Source of the DNA: Echria macrotheca
Taxonomy: Eukaryota > Ascomycota > Sordariomycetes > Sordariales > Schizotheciaceae
Direction of reading: 5' to 3'
DNA: 64,000 bases
Assembly (NCBI GenBank): GCA_030411725.1
Contig: MU839827.1
Location: 3,665,027-3,729,026 of the forward strand
Of this stretch, positions 58,136 to 64,000 are shown in pieces. The position numbers and the translations under genes are program-made. Every line of letters starts with the position of its first letter. Positions within the stretch are counted from its first letter, which is position 1. The notes below the pieces were generated by a model, which was given only the letters and a program-made list of their open reading frames with translations, made no database searches and had not been told where the DNA came from.

Positions 58136-59880
58136 ATGGCGACGTCGACGGGATCCACGCTGCCACACCGGGCCGTGGCTAACATCAAATCGCCCACTGG
58201 CGGTGGCAGTGGCTCGCCATCCACTCCACCGCGAGGCATCCTGTCCAGCTTCGGTTCACCATCCAGCTTACGGGCCGAGGAGGATCTCATACTGATTGAC
58301 TTTGGGTCGCGCAAGCTGCAGGTCGGCTTTGCTGGCGATGCTGTCCCCCGAGGGTCCATCTGGTTCGGCCCCGACCAACAACGCCGTGTCGGCGATTTCC
58401 GCATCTGGCAGGCCGACTACAAAAACGACTGGAAGAAGCGCGCTTCTGGCCGTCAGTGGGGTCGGGACTATGAGCTCTGGCGGCCCGACGTTCGTGAACT
58501 GGATCTTGGCCTCGTCGCCGACAAGGTCGAGCGGGCTGTGAGAGACGCCTACACACAGTGAGTTGGACTCGATATTCCGAAACAACCCCCAACTAACACC
58601 CGTACTCTCCTAGATATATGTTGATTGACTCTCGGCCTCGGAGGATGGTGTGCGTGCTTCCATCTGGGTTACCGCTCCCTCTCCTGTCGGCTACCCTGGA
58701 TGCCCTCTTCAGCCGCTTTCTTCCGCCCACCATCTCCCTTCTCTCGAGCCCCGTCGCTGTGGCTGTTGGTGCTGGCGTCAGATCCGCACTCGTTGTCGAT
58801 CTTGGATGGGCTGAAACCGTTGTAACTAGCATCTACGAATACCGCGAGGTGCACACTTGCAGGACCGTTCGAGCTGGAAGAATGCTTACCGAGGAGACAC
58901 ACAAGCTGCTTGCTAGCCACTTGGGGCAGTCACAACAGAACCCAGACTCCGACCCCGAGTATATACTGAGCTTTGAGGAGTGCAACGAGATTGCCTCCCG
59001 GCTGGTGTGGTGCAAGCCCTCTCAGCGGTCATCACAGATCAAACCCGAAGACGGTCTTGCGACAGTTGAAGAGCAGGACGAATCAGAGACCAAAAGCCAA
59101 CAAACCCCTGGCGAAAATGCAAAAACGACAGTCCCACTAAGATCATACTCTCCACGTACCTCGCTGGACCTGTCGTACGAGGAACTCGCGAAGCCTTGCG
59201 AGAACACATTCTTCGACTCTCAATACCACATGAGCAGTTTTGACGACCACGAGCTACCGGTTCACCTCCTGATCTACCGCAGCCTTCGCCAGCTTCCGTT
59301 GGATGTTCGGGCAATATGTATGTCTCGAATCATTTTTACGGGCGGCGGCGCAAATGTGTTGGGGCTACGGAGGCGCATCTTTGACGAGGTTTCCCATCTG
59401 ATAGAGCAACGAGGCTGGGACTCGGTGCAAGGGAAGGCGGTAGATGCACTACAAGCAAATCCACTTCTCAAAAAGCGAGCAACAAGACAGGCGAGCAACG
59501 GACCAACAGGGGTCGAATCTCGACCTAGTGTCGGGGAGGAGCACGACGGGGTGTGGTACGACGCGGTTCCCAACCTGCCCGAGGTAGACCCGGTCGAGGA
59601 ACAGCTGAAAAGAGGACGCGATAAGACACCACAGGTGCAAGGAGTAATGCGGGCTGTAGAGACAGTCGGGGCCTGGTCGGGGGCGAGTCTGATCACGCAG
59701 GTAAAGGCACCAGCAATCGCAACCATCGACCGGGACATCTGGCAGCAACAAGGCGTGGCAGGCGCAAGCAAACCCAGTGACGTCGACCCCAAGAACCAGA
59801 GACAGAGCCTCGGGGCGGGAGGGCTGATCAGGGGGGCGGCAGGAGCGTCATGGACGCTTGGAATCTGGGGTGCTTCCTAG
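58136..59880 (+). CDS. actin-related protein, dynactin pointed-end Arp10/Arp11-like
   Basis: Two exons, 58136-58557 and 58614-59880 (562 aa). The 56-bp intron joins DAYTQ to YMLIDSRPRR. N-terminal Ser/Gly/Pro-rich extension (about 45 residues), then the actin fold: LILIDFGSRKLQVGFAGD (phosphate 1), SALVVDLGWAETVV (phosphate 2) and IIFTGGGANVLGLRRRIF (adenosine motif). The middle holds an acidic insert and the end has a long Ala/Gln/Gly-rich extension. Divergence from actin and length match the Arp10/Arp11 group; Neurospora Ro-7 is the best-known fungal member, part of dynactin. The Arp10/11 assignment is by pattern and remembered length. Confidence 0.78.
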
Positions 59881-61235
59881 GCAGGTTGGCAGGGGGTATC
59901 TACCCTGATTATGGAATGAAAACAGGTCCAGGGCAACAGTGTTAAGACTTGACTGCCCAGAAGAAAGATCTCTTGTGTGTGAAAGAGACTGCGCCTTCCG
60001 TGATCATGCAAGATCGGTGATCAACGAAAGTGCCGACGATATCAACAGATCGCAGGGTGTAAACGAGATGCGTTTTCGGCGCTGCTCCTGCTCCGCTGTC
60101 CTGGTTTCTCAGCTAGCTACCTGGGTTTCCCGCTGCCGCTGCCCGAACTCCCTTGCTCCATTCATTCGTAACTGCCTACCTTGGCTTCTGCCGTGTCTAC
60201 GCACGAAGCAGACGGCGGGTCGCGACTTCTTTGTTTACACTCCCTATCACCGACCCAGCCGACACGCGTGCACTTTCCAGTCCCATCTGTGCGCCATCAC
60301 TCTTTTAAATCTCAAGCCTGCTGTCCCATTTCTCCATTTCGCATCCCGTCGTGAATTTTGCATCGTCGACCTCTTCCATCCCAGCTTCATTACCGGCTGT
60401 CTCTGAAGCAAAGGCAAGGCAGCGCTTTATATGCATACGGCCCGCCCACATCTGCGCTGAACGAACCCGGAGTTTTGCTTTTTGGTCTTCCTTTGCAGCA
60501 CGACTTCATCGGCGCTGCCACTCACATCTCGCCCGTCGTCCCCTTGTGGACATCTTGGCCACCCGATCACACACTGCCGACCTGCCATCCACTTCGCACC
60601 ACTTGTTGTCATCGCAAAGGCTTCACGCCGATCTACCCCCCGACCAATCGCCAGGTAAGCCATATTTTATTTCCTCCCTTCTATTCCCAACTCTTCTTCC
60701 CATTTTCCAATTACCGACTTGCTTCCATCACCTTCCCCCCTCTTACCCCGTCCCCTACTGCCATCACTTTGGGACGTGTAACTGTACCATACTGTATTCC
60801 ACTTCATTCTGTTTGGCTCGCATGGCAGGAGTATCCATCGAAAGAATCCGCCGAAAGCGGCTTCTGAAGCTTCTGGAAGAGCACCAGCGCAATCAGACCG
60901 CGATTCCTGCCCCAATCCTCGTTGCTATCAAGCACCTCTTACTACGTGCCCACAAGTGTCAGAGCGTGGAAGTCGAGTTCGACCCTTTCGACACCAGAAA
61001 TATCTCTTTGGCCCCAGTTGACCTAGCTCTCTTACCCGTCTTCATTAGGTCTCAGCTTCAGGTGCAGAAGCTGACAGGTCCAGTTTCTTGCGTATACCCA
61101 TCGTGGCTTCCTTACTTCCTTTCTGTGTTTCTCTGCGACAGCTTCTCGTGGCCGGAACGTATTGCCACGGTATTTCATTGGTATTCACCTGTGCGGCATA
61201 GGACGTACCTTCTCTTCGCCTTTCTACGAGTCAAC
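59881..61235. other. intergenic and long pyrimidine-rich leader
   Basis: 1.36 kb before the chosen start. Very C/T-rich from about 60050. A GTAAGC donor at 60655 and a TGGCAG acceptor ending 60828 would form a 5'-UTR intron; this would remove an ATG at 60822 that opens a frame continuous with the CDS. Whether 60822-61235 (ERIRRKRLLKLLEEHQ) is coding is open. Confidence 0.4.
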
Positions 61236-64000
61236 ATGGCGCACCACGTCTACACGGTTCCCGAGCTCATGCGGCTGCGGGCCAACAAGATCTACAAGGA
61301 CGTTTCGGCATTGGCGGAGAATCCTGATATTGGTAACTCCAATCTCCCTCACTGTTCCGGTCATGGATCTGATGGTGGATGTCTAGCGAACATCGTCCGT
61401 CACTCGTGCAGCAGTGAGGAGTCGCAGGCAAAGTCGAGAAGCAAGGACACCTCGTCGTCCTCATCTGAAGAGCTTCTGTTCAAGGGCAACGCCAACCGCC
61501 GCGCCGCTCGGCCAAACCCTCGCGAGGTGACCCAAGAACCCTTCCACGAGATGGCCAACGAGTTAGCTCGTGAGCCAGTCCGAGCAGTCGCCCACGAGCC
61601 GAGTCGAGAGCAGCTCCAACAAGGAGACTACGAGTGGAAGTATCAGGGCCGAAACGAGACCGAAGCTGTGGCCAGTGAGCCACTTTCTGCCCCAACTGGG
61701 ATTCCCGCCCAGAGGAGTGAGGGTTTCCAACGGTTCTACAAGGCTGTTGTCTCTCCCACCCATGTCCGCGTGACCGCCGGCGGCCGGATCGTCCCCAATA
61801 CCCGCGCGCCTTCGTCGCCAACCTCGAAGCGCCTCAACGACAGCGGTATGCTCGAGAGTGGAAGCAACCCGGACAAGCTCTCCAACGGCAAACTACCGCT
61901 TGGTCAGCCGACTGTTGGCTCACCGATGCCTATCCTGCCCCAGTTCATGCCCGGGTTTGCCCCTGGGTTTCAACCCATACAGACACCGGTCTCGTTTGTC
62001 CCCATGGCTTTTGGCCCTTCTCTTCCGCCGGGATTCCCGTACGGACAGCATGCTGCCAATGGGCCGACGCTTGGACAACCCATTCCTGACAACACTCTGA
62101 AGGATATGCACAATACGAAGCCCACAGAGGCACGCGTTGAGCCTGGTCCAGCGCCTGACAAGCAGGATAAGGTCAGAGTCGCACCGCCGGAATTCTTTGA
62201 CTACACCAAGCCATTCTTCTACAACGGCCAGTGCATCTATCCAGTACCTGCGGCAGCTGCCTTTCCGTCGGCCATGACTACGTCGATGGTTCCTATTTCA
62301 ATGGTTGGCTTGCCTCCTGGAGCAGTGACGCAGGCTTCGACTCAAGTGCCGCAGGCGGGCTTGAACGGAGTACCAAACTCTGTGTCGAATACCCCTTTCC
62401 CTGGTCCCGGGCAGAGCCTCGCTAGGCCCCCGTCCACGAACCATGTTGTCCCGGTAAACACGACCACACCGGCACAGCTAGCTGCTCCCATCTCATCAAT
62501 CAAGCCAAGTGAGATTACGAGGAAGCAGATCCACTCGTTCAAGCAGTCTCTCAAATATCACGAGGACCAGCTGCAGTACAACCGTCATCAGATTGACGAG
62601 AGGGACATGGAGAATAAGATCCAGATCCTCCGCAGCCATATCCAGCGATTCGAGACGACTCTAAAGACGCAGCTCGAGTATGAGGCTTCGGTCCTAGGCC
62701 AGTCCCCCCAGCAAGACAAACAATCCGGTGCGTCGCCTCCTGAGGCGGCCAAAACCCAGCCAGCTCCTGCGGCGGCTGAAAACCGCGATCCGCACCAGAA
62801 CCAGAATGTTCCCGCAGTCCAGATTCCTGTTAGCCACAATGGGGATACTGCTCATCGCAGAAGAGTGGCACGCATGAAGGGCGAAATTTTTGGTCCTCCG
62901 GGAGATATGAGAGGATACCTGACTGATGCTGGTGCACGCGCTCTGAACAATTACCTGAACAGATTGCCGACGGATGCGGCTCTTGCTCCTGTTTTCACGC
63001 CTCGTGGCTATGATTCGTCCCTTGAAGGCAGCCAGAATTCAAGGAACTCCAAAGACGGTCCAGACGAGACGGAGCAACGACTGTTGGCAGCCGCTGGCTA
63101 GAAGCCACCGGTCCCATACAGCGACACGCAACGCTCTATCTCTCCAAGCTACACAGCGCCGCAACCCAGCGATACAACTGCAGGCTCCACAAAAGCTGTC
63201 AAGTCGAACAAGAGTCATGGGGACAAGGGACTCGGAGTGCCCTATCTTCTTGGAACTCTACCCAGAGGTGTCAACCCGCGCACGGCGACGGATCAGGACT
63301 ATGTGTACAACCGGCCCCTGACCGAGGAAGAACGACGGGCCCGTTTTCTGTACTGGGGCAAGGCACCCAAGTCTGCCGTTCGGGGACTGCCCAAGTACGA
63401 TGGCAAGCATTTCTACCCGCCCTCGCCAGCCAAGGGAGGCGACTCGGATGCTTCCCAGGAATCCTCTGTGGCGCAGAACTCCATAGTCCGATCTGATATG
63501 GAAGCCCGCCCCCGGGCTACCAAGGCTGACTTGGACCCGTTCCGCCCTATTACTCCGGTGCAGACGTTTGATCAGCCAAAGAGCGCGATGCCCCCGGCGG
63601 AGGATACTTATGTTGGTGTACGACGAGTCAATCCCTATGATCCCCGTGTTTTTGGCGCTTCAGAGGGCCTCCACATGGGATCTGAAGATAACGAGTCGAC
63701 CGTTGGTCGCAAAATTCGAGAGCCTAGTGCGGAGACCATGCCTGTTGGATTTCACGATCGCCGCCTGGATAATAAGTCTGGGTATGTCAAGCGTGGTAGG
63801 AACTTTTGAGTTTTTCCTGCTGACGTGATTTGACAGCGGCAAGATCTGGCCGACGATGATGAAGAAGGGTTCCACGAGCAGCGCCGTGTCTTCGACGACG
63901 GCTCAGGGGCACTTGCCACAATACTCGGGGCATGCTGCGGCGGCGTTGAGCCCGTCGGTCAAGGGTTTGCTTTCGCCTTCACACGACAACATGGCCACGG
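61236..64000 (+). CDS. candidate eIF4E-binding protein, partial at right edge, with in-frame TAG
   Basis: The ATG at 61236 (CAACATGGCG) gives MAHHVYTVPELMRLRANKIY: YTVPELM fits the eIF4E-binding motif YxxxxL-phi. The frame runs to a TAG at 63099-63101, then continues open and in the same frame to an intron at 63782-63836 (donor GTATGT, acceptor GACAG) that joins NKSG to GKIWPTMMKKG, and passes off the window end. After Ser-, Pro- and Met-rich disordered parts come a helix (KPSEITRKQIHSFKQSLKYH), KGEIFGPPGDMRGYLTDAGA and, beyond the TAG, LYWGKAPKSAVRGLPKYDGK. Nothing here resembles a catalytic domain. Translation repression by eIF4E binding is inferred from one motif. The start could be at 60822 instead. 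The TAG may be a real stop of a shortened protein, an error or a mutation (one base from CAG). Confidence 0.6.

Noticed and set aside
60351..60821. Upstream part of the long open frame before the eIF4E-binding candidate
   Set aside because: C/T-rich leader with few stop codons by composition; no ATG context and a likely 5'-UTR intron starts at 60655.
1..64000. CRISPR arrays, riboswitches, bacterial-type operons
   Set aside because: The DNA is fungal nuclear sequence with introns; no regularly spaced repeats or such elements were seen.

Overview
The window is nuclear DNA of a filamentous ascomycete, most likely a Sordariomycete close to the Sordariales. This rests on GC-rich coding sequence, many short introns (about 45-90 bp) with CTAAC/CTGAC branch points, HET-domain and calpain genes, a 743-aa complex I 78-kDa subunit and a divergent dynactin-type actin-related protein. 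I find 19 well-supported protein genes, one partial gene at the right edge and one tRNA-Gly. Exon limits were worked out by hand from splice signals, reading phase and protein continuity; no search was run.

Left part (1-24 kb), mostly accessory or fungal-specific: a HET-domain protein (4-2485), a secreted GH30 glycanase (3089-5109), a calpain-like protease (6056-8780), the conserved RTP1/TANGO6 RNA polymerase II assembly factor (9134-11919, minus), a CorA-like membrane protein (12185-14302, minus) divergent from a caspase-like protein (14459-15985), a MITE with 29-bp inverted repeats and an 8-bp target duplication (16423-16843), an uncharacterised fungal family protein (16909-18427, minus), and a secreted App1-type (DUF2183) phosphatase (22156-24024).

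Gene-poor stretches: 18.4-22.1 kb, 24.0-26.9 kb and 27.4-31.5 kb hold no convincing gene apart from a small Cys-containing protein at 26933-27366. They carry scattered short motifs: a palindrome built from two CreA-type sites, a duplicated TGACTCA site, and several copies of the palindrome TACCTAGGTA.

Right part (31.5-64 kb), dense housekeeping block, often in divergent pairs: PRP43 helicase with PRMT5; SmF with an unknown 199-aa protein; complex I 78-kDa subunit; a PEX39-like protein with a mitochondrial PP2C phosphatase; a GH63-type protein (yeast YMR196W relative); tRNA-Gly(GCC); SWP73/SMARCD chromatin remodeller subunit; GEN1/YEN1 Holliday-junction resolvase with an Arp10/Arp11-like dynactin subunit; and an incomplete gene with an eIF4E-binding motif. 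PRP43, PRMT5 and SmF all serve snRNP assembly or spliceosome turnover and lie within about 6.2 kb.

The most striking points are a 3-nucleotide microexon and a GC-AG intron in the GH63-type gene, the divergent caspase-like/CorA-like pair as a candidate cell-death module, an in-frame TAG inside the last gene, and the intact MITE.
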